Positions 1-8,098 of a DNA stretch of 23,743 nucleotides are shown here, piece after piece. The number at the start of each line of letters is the position of its first letter. Within the stretch, counting starts at the first letter, position 1. This DNA is from Planctomycetales bacterium (GTDB lineage Bacteria > Planctomycetota > Phycisphaerae > SM23-33), in assembly GCA_030592655.1 (NCBI GenBank), contig JAUVIQ010000019.1, positions 1 to 23,743 on the forward strand, written 5' to 3'. The position numbers were made by a program, and so were the translations under genes. The notes beneath the pieces are model-generated. The model saw only the letters and a list, made by a program, of their open reading frames with translations, did no database searches and had not been told where the DNA came from.

Positions 1-86
1 GAACCGACGATTTTATCCTCGGCCCGCATCGGCCCAGCCCCAAAAATAATAACGCACGCCAAAAACAATCCTGTAATTCGTTTCAT
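1..86 (-). CDS. N-terminal fragment of an exported protein (cut by window edge)
   Basis: Reading the minus strand from an ATG at 86-84 gives 28 codons that run off the left edge. The start MKRITGLFLACVIIFGAG is a classic Sec signal peptide: two basic residues, a hydrophobic core, and a small-residue cleavage site around MRA-ED. A good ribosome binding site (TAAGGAG) lies about 8 bases before the ATG. The gene sits 95 bp downstream of comF on the same strand. Nothing can be said about the mature protein because only its first few residues are visible. Confidence 0.7.
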   Translation of the reverse strand, partial: MKRITGLFLACVIIFGAGPMRAEDKIVG

Positions 87-181
87 CGCTACGCTCCTTA
101 TCTGTGGATACACCGGCACCCTTTGCAACATTAGACGACAATTGCGAGTAAAAGATTCCGTGAAAAAGTTTTTTTCTTCCC

Positions 182-958
182 TCACGCAATCTCCGCTTCG
201 GCGATCTGCTGGGAATATGCCGTCGGGGGTTCCGCTTTTGCCGAGACCGCTACCGTAACTTCTGCTGCACCGGCGGCGAGGAGCGTGCGGGCGGCTTCGT
301 TGGCTGTCGCACCGGTGGTTAGCACGTCGTCTATAAGCAATATGTGTGCGCCACGAACAACGGCTGGTGAGGTAACGGCAAACGCGCCGCGAACGTTGCC
401 CTGCCGCAACGAAGCCGGCAAGCGAACCTGCGGCGGAGTGTTGCGAACGCGAATCAACTCATCACCCAACGGAATCCCAAGCCGGCTCGAAACGCCCCCG
501 GCCAAAACGGCTGAATGGTTCCATCCGCGCCCAAGTCGGCGAATCCAGTGCATCGGAACAGGCAGAATCAGGTCAATCGAATTTACGTCGCAATGGGCAA
601 GGACGGCTTGGGCTAACATTTTACTGACGTGCCCGGCGATATCAGACCGGCGGCGATACTTCATCCGAATTATCGCCTGACGCAGGGGAGCGGCATAGGG
701 GCTGACGCGAATAAGTCGCCTGAACCTCGGCATCGTGGACGGACATTCGAAGCATCCGTCCTCATCGGCATTAATCCCAGCCCCGACCGTTGTACCGCAG
801 CGAGGGCAATAACGCAGGGCTGTAAGGGAAAGCAACTCCCGGCTGCAATTCGCGCAAAAACCACCGCGCACCTCATCCCCACAGCCACACCCCACACACG
901 CATCAGGCCAGAGGAGATGAAAAATACAACGGAAAATGTCGGGGACGAATGATAACAT
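182..958 (-). CDS. comF: ComF-family phosphoribosyltransferase-like protein
   Basis: This 258-residue protein has the ComF layout. The N-terminal part holds paired cysteines (C21/C24, C35/C38, C51/C54, C69/C72) expected to bind zinc. The C-terminal part is a phosphoribosyltransferase-like domain with the PRPP-binding motif HILLIDDVLTTGATANEA at about 205-222. The segment LILPVPMHWIRRLGRGWNHS at 130-149 is also typical of the family. Relatives take part in DNA uptake (ComFC) or are of unsettled function; the substrate is unknown. The reading frame is open to 1006, but I chose the inner ATG at 958 because it gives the usual family length and leaves room for a promoter region facing the divergent aminotransferase gene. 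Neither start has a strong ribosome binding site. Confidence 0.88.
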   Translation of the reverse strand: MLSFVPDIFRCIFHLLWPDACVGCGCGDEVRGGFCANCSRELLSLTALRYCPRCGTTVGAGINADEDGCFECPSTMPRFRRLIRVSPYAAPLRQAIIRMKYRRRSDIAGHVSKMLAQAVLAHCDVNSIDLILPVPMHWIRRLGRGWNHSAVLAGGVSSRLGIPLGDELIRVRNTPPQVRLPASLRQGNVRGAFAVTSPAVVRGAHILLIDDVLTTGATANEAARTLLAAGAAEVTVAVSAKAEPPTAYSQQIAEAEIA

Positions 959-1078
959 AGTGTCTGATTGCCTGATTGTTCCGACGCATCGGTCTGTGTC
1001 AAGCATCCGTCAATCGCTTCGAGGCTTGACAGGACCTGTCGGGCAACTAGACTTTCGCATTGGAACCGATACAAGACA

Positions 1079-2422
1079 ATGACAAACAGCGAACCGAAAT
1101 TCCGTTTTTCCGCCAAGGCGGGGCGCACGACGACCCAGCCTATCAGTTCCCTTATAGACCTAGCCGTTCAGAACAGGAACGTCATTTCGCTGGCAGCAGG
1201 CCTGGTGGATGAGCAAACGCTCCCGGTCGGCGAAGTGCGAAAACTCACCGAAAGGATACTGTCCGATGAGTTATCAGGTCAAAAGGCCTTGCAATATGGA
1301 ACGACGCCGGGGCTTATCGAACTCCGCGAAGCCGTAATCCGCCACGTCTGCGAACTGGACGGCGTCAGCGCCGAAGATATGTCAATCACACCGGACAACG
1401 TGATTATCGGTTCCGGTTCGCAGCAACTGCTCTATATCATCACCGACATACTCGTCGATCCGGGCGATATTGTTATCACGGAATGGCCCAGTTATTTTGT
1501 CTATACCGGTCTGCTGACGAGTCTGGGCGCGTCGGTCCGCGCCGTCGAAATGGACAACGACGGTATGAGCATCAAGTCTCTCAAAAACACCCTGGAGGAA
1601 CTCAAACGCAGCGGCGACCTGGGGCGCGTCAAAATCGTGTACCTGTGCGACTACTACCAGAACCCGACCGGTATAACGCTTTCGCCGGAACGCAGAGAAG
1701 AGTTGCTGGAAGTCGTGCGGTCATATTCGACCGAGCACCGCATCTGCATTCTGGAAGACGCCGCCTATCGGGAATTGAGCTGCGAAGGCCGGGCCCCGCG
1801 AAGCATAAAGAGTTACGAGCCGAACAATACAATGGTAGTGCTGGCCCAAACGTTCAGTAAATCCTTCTCTCCGGGTCTGAAAACCGGATTCTCCATCCTC
1901 CCGGACGAATTGTCCGAAGCGGTGCTCGACCAGAAGTCCTGCCATGATTTCGGTTCTAGTAATTTCGCCCAGCACCTCATTCTGCGTGCGATTCGCAGCG
2001 GCGATTACGCCGGGCACGTTGAGGTTCTCCGCCGACGTTACATGGACAAACGCGACGCGATGCTAACGTCGCTCCGGGAGAACCTGGGCGACTTCGAGCC
2101 TGAACAGACCAGTTGGACCACGCCCGGCGGCGGGTTGTATGTGTACCTGACGCTTCCGGAGCGGATTGACACAGGTCCGAACGGTAATTTGTTTAAAGCG
2201 GCATTGTCCGAGGGCGTCGTATATGTTCCGGGCGAGTACTGTTACGGACCTGACCCCCGTCGCAGGCCCGAGCGAAACCATATGCGTCTGACCTTCGCGA
2301 CAGTGGATGAGCAGTCGATCCACGAAGGAATCGCCCGCCTGCGGCGCGCTATTCGAAGCCTGACCGACGGGAATTACAGACCCGCCGGCGCGGGTTTCGC
2401 CCGGAAAGTGGAGCAAGCGTGA
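1079..2422 (+). CDS. PLP-dependent class I/II aminotransferase (2-aminoadipate / MocR-type aminotransferase domain)
   Basis: This 447-residue protein is a fold-type I, PLP-dependent aminotransferase. Visible family marks are an N-terminal ISLAAGLVDEQTLP segment, GSGSQQLLYIITDILVDPGD, the CDYYQNPTG motif with its cofactor-contacting Asn, ILEDAAYREL with the Asp that contacts the pyridine ring, and TFSKSFSPGLKTG, whose Lys (about residue 261) should form the Schiff base. It resembles LysN/2-aminoadipate and MocR-type enzymes but lacks the GntR helix-turn-helix, so it is an enzyme rather than a regulator. The substrate cannot be told from sequence. The frame is open from 968; I prefer the ATG at 1079, where homology begins. 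The stop overlaps the GTG start of the following LptF-like gene by 4 bp, so the two are probably translationally coupled. Confidence 0.9.
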   Translation: MTNSEPKFRFSAKAGRTTTQPISSLIDLAVQNRNVISLAAGLVDEQTLPVGEVRKLTERILSDELSGQKALQYGTTPGLIELREAVIRHVCELDGVSAEDMSITPDNVIIGSGSQQLLYIITDILVDPGDIVITEWPSYFVYTGLLTSLGASVRAVEMDNDGMSIKSLKNTLEELKRSGDLGRVKIVYLCDYYQNPTGITLSPERREELLEVVRSYSTEHRICILEDAAYRELSCEGRAPRSIKSYEPNNTMVVLAQTFSKSFSPGLKTGFSILPDELSEAVLDQKSCHDFGSSNFAQHLILRAIRSGDYAGHVEVLRRRYMDKRDAMLTSLRENLGDFEPEQTSWTTPGGGLYVYLTLPERIDTGPNGNLFKAALSEGVVYVPGEYCYGPDPRRRPERNHMRLTFATVDEQSIHEGIARLRRAIRSLTDGNYRPAGAGFARKVEQA

Positions 2423-4086
2423 GCACACTCAAAGTCTATCTGGGCAAAGATCTCGCAAAGGCGACCGGAATGGCGACCATTGCGATTACGCTGGTAATAA
2501 CGGTCTTCGCCGTTATCGAACCGCTGCGCGAGGAGGGAATGAGCGGTGTCCAGGCGCTGAGCTTCTTCGGGTACATCATGCCGGTGATGTTCTCGCTGAC
2601 GCTTCCGATAGCGGCATTGTTCGCTGCCACTATCGTCTATGGACGCTTCAGTAGAGACAACGAACTGATGGCCTGTCGCGCCAGTGGAATACCCCCTCTT
2701 TCACTTCTGGCTCCGGCAATCTGGCTGGGGATAATCGTTTCAGTAATCACACTGGTTCTGGGGCTTTACGTCGCGCCGAAGTTGATGTTTATCTCGGAGG
2801 CCTCGATAAAGAAGAACCTTCAGCAGATAGTCTATTACCGCCTCAAGAAGAAGCGATATTTTGATTTTTCCAAGCGTATCTTTCACGCCGACCGGGTTAA
2901 CCCCAGGAACGAATGGCTGGACGGCGTGGTAGGCGTGGATTACTCCGATCCCGACGACGTCAAGTGCATGGTAGCGCCCAGCGCCAAACTTGAATTCAAC
3001 AAAAGGCCTAACGGCGAGATGTATGTGGAATTTTACCCGACCAATCCCACCCTTCTGAGCCAGAGCGGAAGGGACATCGGCACCGCCGACGCGCTGCGGC
3101 TTCGTCGCGGCGACCTTCCGAGCATGAAAGACGAACCCAAGTTTTACGACTGGACCAGGCTTCGCCGAACACTGGCGAATCCCGAAAACTGTCCCGCTGT
3201 GAACAGGGAAATTGTCAAGATTAAACGCCGGATGTGCATCCATGACTTTTACGAAGATGTTATCCGCCGAATCAAAAAGGACGGTAAATACGATTCGCTC
3301 AAAGAGTTCAAGCGTTCGGGTGCTGAGGACGAGCGCGAGCGTATCGTGATTGAAGCGTCCCAGGCGTCTCTGCACAAAGGAACTGAAGTTCGTCTGCGAA
3401 CCTCGACAGATCATCTCGATTCGACCGGACCTTCGACACCTTCGTTTCAGCGTAATGCCGTTCTTGTCAGCCAGTACAGCGGAAAGACGTTCAAACGCCG
3501 GTTGTGGGCCAAAAATGTGTATATCCGGGGCGACTGGGACAAAATACGCTCGGTGGCGCTGATTACGGTGGTGCTGAATGATGTAACGGTATTGGGGGCA
3601 GGCGAACAGGCTGAAAACGCGCAACGTCGCGGACAGTGCGACATAACTTCCCTGGTCATTCCGGACGAAATCGTCGCACGAAGCGAACGGATTACTCCGG
3701 AGGAACTGTTCAAAAACCCATCCGATTACACCAATTCGCCGCAGGTTCTCAAGATGATCGAGGGCGTACACGAGTCCATTATCCCCAGGCTTAAAAGCAA
3801 GATATGTGCTGAAATGCACCAGCGTCTAGCCTACGGTATCAGTTGTCTTTTAATGGTGATGCTGGGGGCTGCGCTGGGGCTGCTTTTCCGGGGCGGCGAA
3901 GCGCTTGTGGCGTTCGCGATCAGCGCCGGACCGGCATCGGCTGTGATTGTAATAATGCTGATGGGTAAGCAACTTATCTCAAATCCGGGCGTACCGGAAA
4001 TTTACGGTATCGTTATTATCTGGGGCGGAATCGTGGTAATGGTCGGAGCCACCGCGTATATCTACGCCGTTACGATGAGAAGGTAA
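2419..4086 (+). CDS. lptF: LptF/LptG-family permease (first of two)
   Basis: The 555-residue protein has the LptF/LptG plan: three transmembrane segments near the N-terminus (about 14-36, 49-77, 95-119), a very large periplasmic region (about 120-460), and three C-terminal segments (about 470-493, 494-519, 525-551). The motif NELMACRASGI at 81-91 matches the conserved cytoplasmic coupling segment of the family. Relatives pair with a second permease and the LptB ATPase to pull LPS out of the inner membrane. Typical LptF is about 360 residues, so the periplasmic domain is clearly enlarged. Translation starts at GTG overlapping the previous stop (GTGA). A related permease follows after 114 bp. 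Which of the two is formally LptF or LptG is inferred from order only. Confidence 0.85.
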   Translation: MSTLKVYLGKDLAKATGMATIAITLVITVFAVIEPLREEGMSGVQALSFFGYIMPVMFSLTLPIAALFAATIVYGRFSRDNELMACRASGIPPLSLLAPAIWLGIIVSVITLVLGLYVAPKLMFISEASIKKNLQQIVYYRLKKKRYFDFSKRIFHADRVNPRNEWLDGVVGVDYSDPDDVKCMVAPSAKLEFNKRPNGEMYVEFYPTNPTLLSQSGRDIGTADALRLRRGDLPSMKDEPKFYDWTRLRRTLANPENCPAVNREIVKIKRRMCIHDFYEDVIRRIKKDGKYDSLKEFKRSGAEDERERIVIEASQASLHKGTEVRLRTSTDHLDSTGPSTPSFQRNAVLVSQYSGKTFKRRLWAKNVYIRGDWDKIRSVALITVVLNDVTVLGAGEQAENAQRRGQCDITSLVIPDEIVARSERITPEELFKNPSDYTNSPQVLKMIEGVHESIIPRLKSKICAEMHQRLAYGISCLLMVMLGAALGLLFRGGEALVAFAISAGPASAVIVIMLMGKQLISNPGVPEIYGIVIIWGGIVVMVGATAYIYAVTMRR

Positions 4087-4174
4087 TCCCCCGGCACCGC
4101 CGGGGGATTGTTGGATAAGCCCCCGGCACTGCCGGGGGATTGTTGGGAGATATATCCCCCCGCAGTGCGGGGGG
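4085..4174. repeat. Three tandem GC-rich hairpins between the two Lpt permease genes
   Basis: Hairpin 1 has an 11-bp perfect stem with a 3-nt loop (AATCCCCCGGC 4085-4095, ACC, partner 4099-4109). Hairpin 2 is CCCCCGGC 4120-4127, loop ACT, GCCGGGGG 4131-4138. Hairpin 3 is CCCCCCGC 4156-4163, loop AGT, GCGGGGGG 4167-4174. Hairpins 1 and 2 share CCCCCGGCAC and the trailing GGGGGATTGTTGG, so they look like tandem copies. The flank ATAAGCCCCC (4115-4124) is inverted as GGGGGCTTAT (4170-4179). No T-run follows, so this is not an obvious terminator; a REP-like element or an mRNA stability/attenuation structure fits better. Confidence 0.8.
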
Positions 4175-4200
4175 CTTATTGATTCATATTATCCTGAACC

Positions 4201-5631
4201 ATGAAAACACTCGACAAATACATCATCAGGAACCTCATCACCAGCGTAGTGCTGTCCCTGCTGGCGATAATGCTTCTGCGCGTAGCCGCCGACCTGTTCT
4301 TCAATATGGACGAGTTTGCCGAGAGCAGTAACGGCGAAAAAACATTCGGTATGATTATCGTCGAGATATCCAATTATTACTTTTATCAGTCGTTTGTCTA
4401 TTTCCGCCAGTTGGGCGGCGTGATTATCGTTGTCGCTGCGGCATTTACGCTCTGGCGAATGAATCATACAAACGAACTGACGGCAGTGCTCGCCAGCGGA
4501 GTGAGCCTGAATCGCGTGCTTCTTCCTGTTGTAATCTGTTCAATGACGCTGAACCTGCTGATTATCGTCGATTCGGAACTGCTGATCCCACCGGTAAAAC
4601 ATAAACTGATAAGAAAACGCGACGACATTGCAGGCAGCGGTTCCTTCAAAGTCCGTGTGGTCGTCGATGCAAAAAAAAGCGCCTGGTACTCCGGCAGGTT
4701 CGATCCTGTCCAGGGCCGGCTTTACAAACCGCTGATCATCTTGCGCAACGAACAACTTGCCTACATGGGACACATCACCGGACCGACAGCGGTCTATGAC
4801 GCATCGGCGGGCGAATGGGTTTTTACTCCCGCCGTACCTGTGAATTTAAAGAAAAAGGGAAAAAAGAAAAAAGAGAAAGTCCACGCTGTAATGCACATCA
4901 AAAACTTCAGAGCAGCCCCGAACACCGAGTACATCTACACACACATCAGACCCGAAGATATTATCGCAAAAGCACGAAAAGACCCGAAAAACAAGGACGT
5001 GAACTGGCGACGGGCAACGTCAATTCAGGGAATCGAAATCGAAGACCCCAGCGCCGGACTGACCATTCTCGCCGGACAACTGGTGCTCAAGGTCATTGAG
5101 GGTAAAGTTACCGGAACAGCCCTGCGGGACGCCTCTTTCACCTACAGACGCGCCGACGGTAAAAAATTGGCGTCATTCCGGACCACAAAAGCAACTTACG
5201 ACTATGGCGAACATCGATGGGGGCTCACCGACGGGACAATGGTGTATTCGTCCGATCTGAACCCGGATGAACTGTCGCTGAGGCAATCAGGCGACTGGAC
5301 GGAGTACATGTCAACAGCCGAACTGACCAGGCTGCTCCGCCTTCGAACCGAATCGCTCCCGGACGCCGAGGGTGCAATGCTCGCCAGACACACACGGTTC
5401 GCAGACTTCTTCAACAACATCATCCTGCTGCTGGTTACTGTTCCGTTCATCCTCTCGCGCGAGCGGAACATCAAAGTATCAGCCGGACTTGCGCTTCTGA
5501 TGGGAGGCGGAACATTCGCCTTTGTCTATATGTCCCGCTATCTGGGTTTCAGCCCGATAGTGGCTGCCTGGCTACCGATAATCATCATAGGACCGGTCAG
5601 CGCGGTCATGGTCGATTCGATAAAAACGTGA
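4201..5631 (+). CDS. lptG: LptF/LptG-family permease (second of two)
   Basis: This 476-residue protein repeats the plan of the upstream permease: N-terminal membrane segments (about 10-32, 68-85, 103-124), the conserved NELTAVLASGVS coupling segment at 91-102, a long periplasmic domain, and three C-terminal membrane segments from about 402 to the end. It should be the partner permease in an LptB2FG-like LPS exporter. Like its neighbour it is longer than the usual roughly 360 residues. A run of lysines (KKKGKKKKEK, residues 217-226) sits in the periplasmic region and is unusual for the family. The ATG at 4201 has no strong ribosome binding site, and three hairpins lie just upstream, so expression may depend on read-through from the upstream gene. 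Confidence 0.83.
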   Translation: MKTLDKYIIRNLITSVVLSLLAIMLLRVAADLFFNMDEFAESSNGEKTFGMIIVEISNYYFYQSFVYFRQLGGVIIVVAAAFTLWRMNHTNELTAVLASGVSLNRVLLPVVICSMTLNLLIIVDSELLIPPVKHKLIRKRDDIAGSGSFKVRVVVDAKKSAWYSGRFDPVQGRLYKPLIILRNEQLAYMGHITGPTAVYDASAGEWVFTPAVPVNLKKKGKKKKEKVHAVMHIKNFRAAPNTEYIYTHIRPEDIIAKARKDPKNKDVNWRRATSIQGIEIEDPSAGLTILAGQLVLKVIEGKVTGTALRDASFTYRRADGKKLASFRTTKATYDYGEHRWGLTDGTMVYSSDLNPDELSLRQSGDWTEYMSTAELTRLLRLRTESLPDAEGAMLARHTRFADFFNNIILLLVTVPFILSRERNIKVSAGLALLMGGGTFAFVYMSRYLGFSPIVAAWLPIIIIGPVSAVMVDSIKT

Positions 5632-5686
5632 TTTGATTGCGGATTGAACTAACTCGCATATACACGGAACTGAAGAATCATTGGCT

Positions 5687-5875
5687 ATGAAATACCGGGA
5701 TGTGGTAAAATTGATTGAGAAGGATGGGTGGTTTCTATCTTCTCAAAAAGGAAGCCACAGGAAATACAAACATCCTGATAAAACAGGCCGCGTTATTATA
5801 CCGTACAGCCGCGGCGGCAAGGATGTGCCGCCCGGAACTCTCAACAGTATCCTGAAACAGGCCGGCCTGAAATGA
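5687..5875 (+). CDS. hicA: HicA-family type II toxin (mRNA interferase)
   Basis: The 62-residue protein starts MKYRDVVKLIEKDGWFLSSQ and carries GSHRKYKHP, which matches the HicA fold with its catalytic His (H24), followed by the usual basic strand (RVIIPYSRGGKDVPPGTL) and a C-terminal helix (NSILKQAGLK). HicA toxins bind and cleave mRNA and are held in check by HicB. A TTG six bases upstream would add two residues; I chose the ATG because HicA proteins usually begin right at this helix. The stop is 8 bp before the HicB start, the standard toxin-first order. It looks complete and intact. Confidence 0.93.
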   Translation: MKYRDVVKLIEKDGWFLSSQKGSHRKYKHPDKTGRVIIPYSRGGKDVPPGTLNSILKQAGLK

Positions 5876-5883
5876 GGTGAATC

Positions 5884-6105
5884 ATGGATCGCAAATATCT
5901 GGTCGTGATAGAGAAAGCAGAAGATGGCAGTTACAGCGCCTACGTTCCCGATCTTCCCGGGTGTGTATCTTCAGCCGATACTGTCGAAGAATTGAAACAT
6001 CTCATCAAAGAGGCGATCGATATGTACGTTCAGGACATGATTGCCGACGGCGAACCCGTACCCGAACCGACAACGCAATGGGCGGAACTAACAGCGGCAG
6101 TGTGA
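5884..6105 (+). CDS. hicB: HicB-family antitoxin
   Basis: The 73-residue protein begins MDRKYLVVIEKAEDGSYSAY and continues VPDLPGCVSSADTVEELKHL, the hallmark of the HicB partial RNase-H-like fold, then has an acidic Pro-rich tail (PVPEPTTQW). It should bind and neutralise the HicA toxin encoded just upstream. There is no separate C-terminal DNA-binding domain, so it is the short single-domain kind; autoregulation through a ribbon-helix-helix or HTH tail is not evident. A good ribosome binding site (GAGGTGA) precedes the ATG. The pair is inserted between the Lpt permease and ABC-F genes on the same strand. Confidence 0.93.
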   Translation: MDRKYLVVIEKAEDGSYSAYVPDLPGCVSSADTVEELKHLIKEAIDMYVQDMIADGEPVPEPTTQWAELTAAV

Positions 6106-6121
6106 TTGGGGACGCCGTGAT

Positions 6122-6127
6122 TATAAT
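6122..6127 (+). promoter_or_regulatory. Possible -10 element (TATAAT) just before the ABC-F gene
   Basis: A perfect TATAAT lies 9 bases before the ATG at 6137, with a TG pair two bases upstream of it. No convincing -35 hexamer is present at the right distance. If used, the transcript would start within a few bases of the ATG and be nearly leaderless, which would fit the lack of a ribosome binding site there. Weak evidence. Confidence 0.3.
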
Positions 6128-6136
6128 GCGAAAACG

Positions 6137-8056
6137 ATGTCGCTGATAATTGCTGAAAACATCACCCATGCCTTTGGAACGCATGAGGTTATAAAAAACG
6201 CCACCTTCCGCATCGGCGAATCCGACCGCGTCGGACTGGTCGGTCCCAACGGCGAGGGAAAGACCACGCTGCTGCGCGTAATCGGAGGGCAGACCGAGCC
6301 GACTATCGGCAAAGTACATCGCAGCCAGGGTCTGCGAATCGGCTACCTGCCACAGGACCCGCCTGCTCCCCAGGACATGACGATCCACGACGCGATGCTC
6401 AATGTCTTTTCCGACCTCCGCCGCATGGAACAACAGTTGCACGACCTCGCCGGCCTGATGGAACACGGCGGGACTGACCAGGCTGACTTACTGAAGCAGT
6501 ACGACAAAATGCAGTCCCAATTCGAGGCCCTCGGCGGGCACGATTATCACAGGCGGATCGAACAGGTCCTGACCGGTCTGGCCTTCGGACCTGATATGTG
6601 GGATCGCGCACTGTCGGCTCTCAGCGGCGGCGAACGCACGCGGGCATACCTGGCGGGCTTGCTGCTGAGGGAACCGGACCTGCTGATGCTCGACGAACCG
6701 ACCAATCACCTCGACCTGGATTCGGTCGAATGGCTGGAATCCTGGCTGGGATCGTTCCGTGGGGCTTTGATAGTCGTCTCGCACGACCGGTATTTCCTCG
6801 ACAGCGTAACTGGCAACACGTGGGAAATCGCCTTCGGGAACCTGGAAACTTTTCGAGGCTCGTACAGCAAGTATCTGCCCCAGCGCGACGAGCGATACAC
6901 CGATCGCATGCGCCGGTGGGAGGCCCAGCAGGAATATATCGCCAAGACCGAGGACTACATCGCCCGCAACATTTCCGGTCAGCGCGGCAAGGAGGCCCGA
7001 GGCCGGCGCACGCGGCTTGAGCGGTTCATGCGGGATGAGGCCATCGCCAGACCACAGGAGCATCGGACTATCAGTGTATCGCTCCAGGCTGGGCGGAGAA
7101 CGGGCGATATTGTCTTCCGGGCAACCGACCTTTCCGTCGGATACGACGCGCCGCTCCTGGAAATCGAGGCTCTGGACGTGCAACGAGGGCAGCGGGTGGC
7201 GATTCTGGGAGCCAACGGTATCGGTAAAACCGCCCTGTTACGGACGCTGATGGGTGAGATAGAACCGTTGAGCGGTTCTGTTCGCCACGGGTCCAATGTC
7301 AAGGTTGGCTATCTGCCACAGACGCACGAGCGGCTCGACCCGAACGACACCGCCCTCCAGGCCGTCATGTCAGCCGAACCAGGCTGTACGCCGGAAAAGG
7401 CCAGAGCCGCACTCGGAAGAGTGCTTCTGGGCCAGGACGAATCGCTCAAACGAATCGACCAGCTCAGCGGCGGCCAGCGAAGCCGCGTCGTACTGGCGCG
7501 GCTGATGGTGCAGAGCCCAAACGTCCTGATGCTTGACGAACCGACCAACCACCTGGACATCCCCTCCACCGAAATCATGCAGGATGTGTTGCAAAACTTC
7601 GACGGGACGGTCGTCTTCGTCAGCCACGACCGCTACCTCGTCCAGGCAGTGGCGACGCATATCTGGGTGATTGACGGAAGCGGGGTTCAGTGTATCATCG
7701 GCGGATGGGAAGCGTTCTCGACGTGGCGGGACAAAAGTCGCAACCAGGGCGATGGAAAAACCGGAAATAAGAGCACCGAAAAGACGAAACAGGACCGCAA
7801 GGACGAATACCGCCGGAACCGCAAACAGGCCAACCTGATGCAGCGGCTCAAACGTCGCCATGAGGAAATCGAGGCAGAGATTGAGACTGTCGAAGCCGAA
7901 ATTGCCAAACTCAATGACGAGATTACCGCCGCCAGCGAATCCGGCGACACCGACCGCGTCGGACAACTATGCAAAGAATACCCAGCCAGAGAAAAAAAAC
8001 TCGAATCACTCTGGAACGAATGGGAGCATGTTGGCGAAGAGCTGGGCAAACAGTAA
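6137..8056 (+). CDS. ABC-F family ATPase (Uup/YdiF-like)
   Basis: The 639-residue protein has two ABC ATPase domains and no membrane segments. Domain 1 has Walker A GPNGEGKT (36-43), signature LSGGERTRA (162-170) and Walker B LLMLDEPTNHLDL (182-194). Domain 2 has Walker A GANGIGKT (358-365), signature LSGGQRSR (443-450) and Walker B VLMLDEPTNHLDI (463-475). Both have the switch SHDRY. The linker between them (about 245-305) is rich in charged residues, as in the P-site tRNA interaction motif of the family. The tail (about 535-639) is a basic linker followed by a predicted coiled coil, as in Uup and YdiF. ABC-F proteins act on the ribosome to relieve stalling or protect it from drugs; the specific role cannot be assigned. 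The start has no ribosome binding site. Confidence 0.92.
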   Translation: MSLIIAENITHAFGTHEVIKNATFRIGESDRVGLVGPNGEGKTTLLRVIGGQTEPTIGKVHRSQGLRIGYLPQDPPAPQDMTIHDAMLNVFSDLRRMEQQLHDLAGLMEHGGTDQADLLKQYDKMQSQFEALGGHDYHRRIEQVLTGLAFGPDMWDRALSALSGGERTRAYLAGLLLREPDLLMLDEPTNHLDLDSVEWLESWLGSFRGALIVVSHDRYFLDSVTGNTWEIAFGNLETFRGSYSKYLPQRDERYTDRMRRWEAQQEYIAKTEDYIARNISGQRGKEARGRRTRLERFMRDEAIARPQEHRTISVSLQAGRRTGDIVFRATDLSVGYDAPLLEIEALDVQRGQRVAILGANGIGKTALLRTLMGEIEPLSGSVRHGSNVKVGYLPQTHERLDPNDTALQAVMSAEPGCTPEKARAALGRVLLGQDESLKRIDQLSGGQRSRVVLARLMVQSPNVLMLDEPTNHLDIPSTEIMQDVLQNFDGTVVFVSHDRYLVQAVATHIWVIDGSGVQCIIGGWEAFSTWRDKSRNQGDGKTGNKSTEKTKQDRKDEYRRNRKQANLMQRLKRRHEEIEAEIETVEAEIAKLNDEITAASESGDTDRVGQLCKEYPAREKKLESLWNEWEHVGEELGKQ

Positions 8057-8098
8057 ACCGCTCTTGCTCCGAACGTAATCCCAAAGTACATTCATACC

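Noticed and set aside
968..1078. 37-residue N-terminal extension of the aminotransferase
   Set aside because: The extension has no homology-like pattern and would overlap the comF start region; the ATG at 1079 begins where the family begins.
2740..3819. 359-codon open frame on the minus strand inside the LptF-like gene
   Set aside because: It is antisense to a clear membrane-protein gene, has no family features, and its composition mirrors the coding strand.
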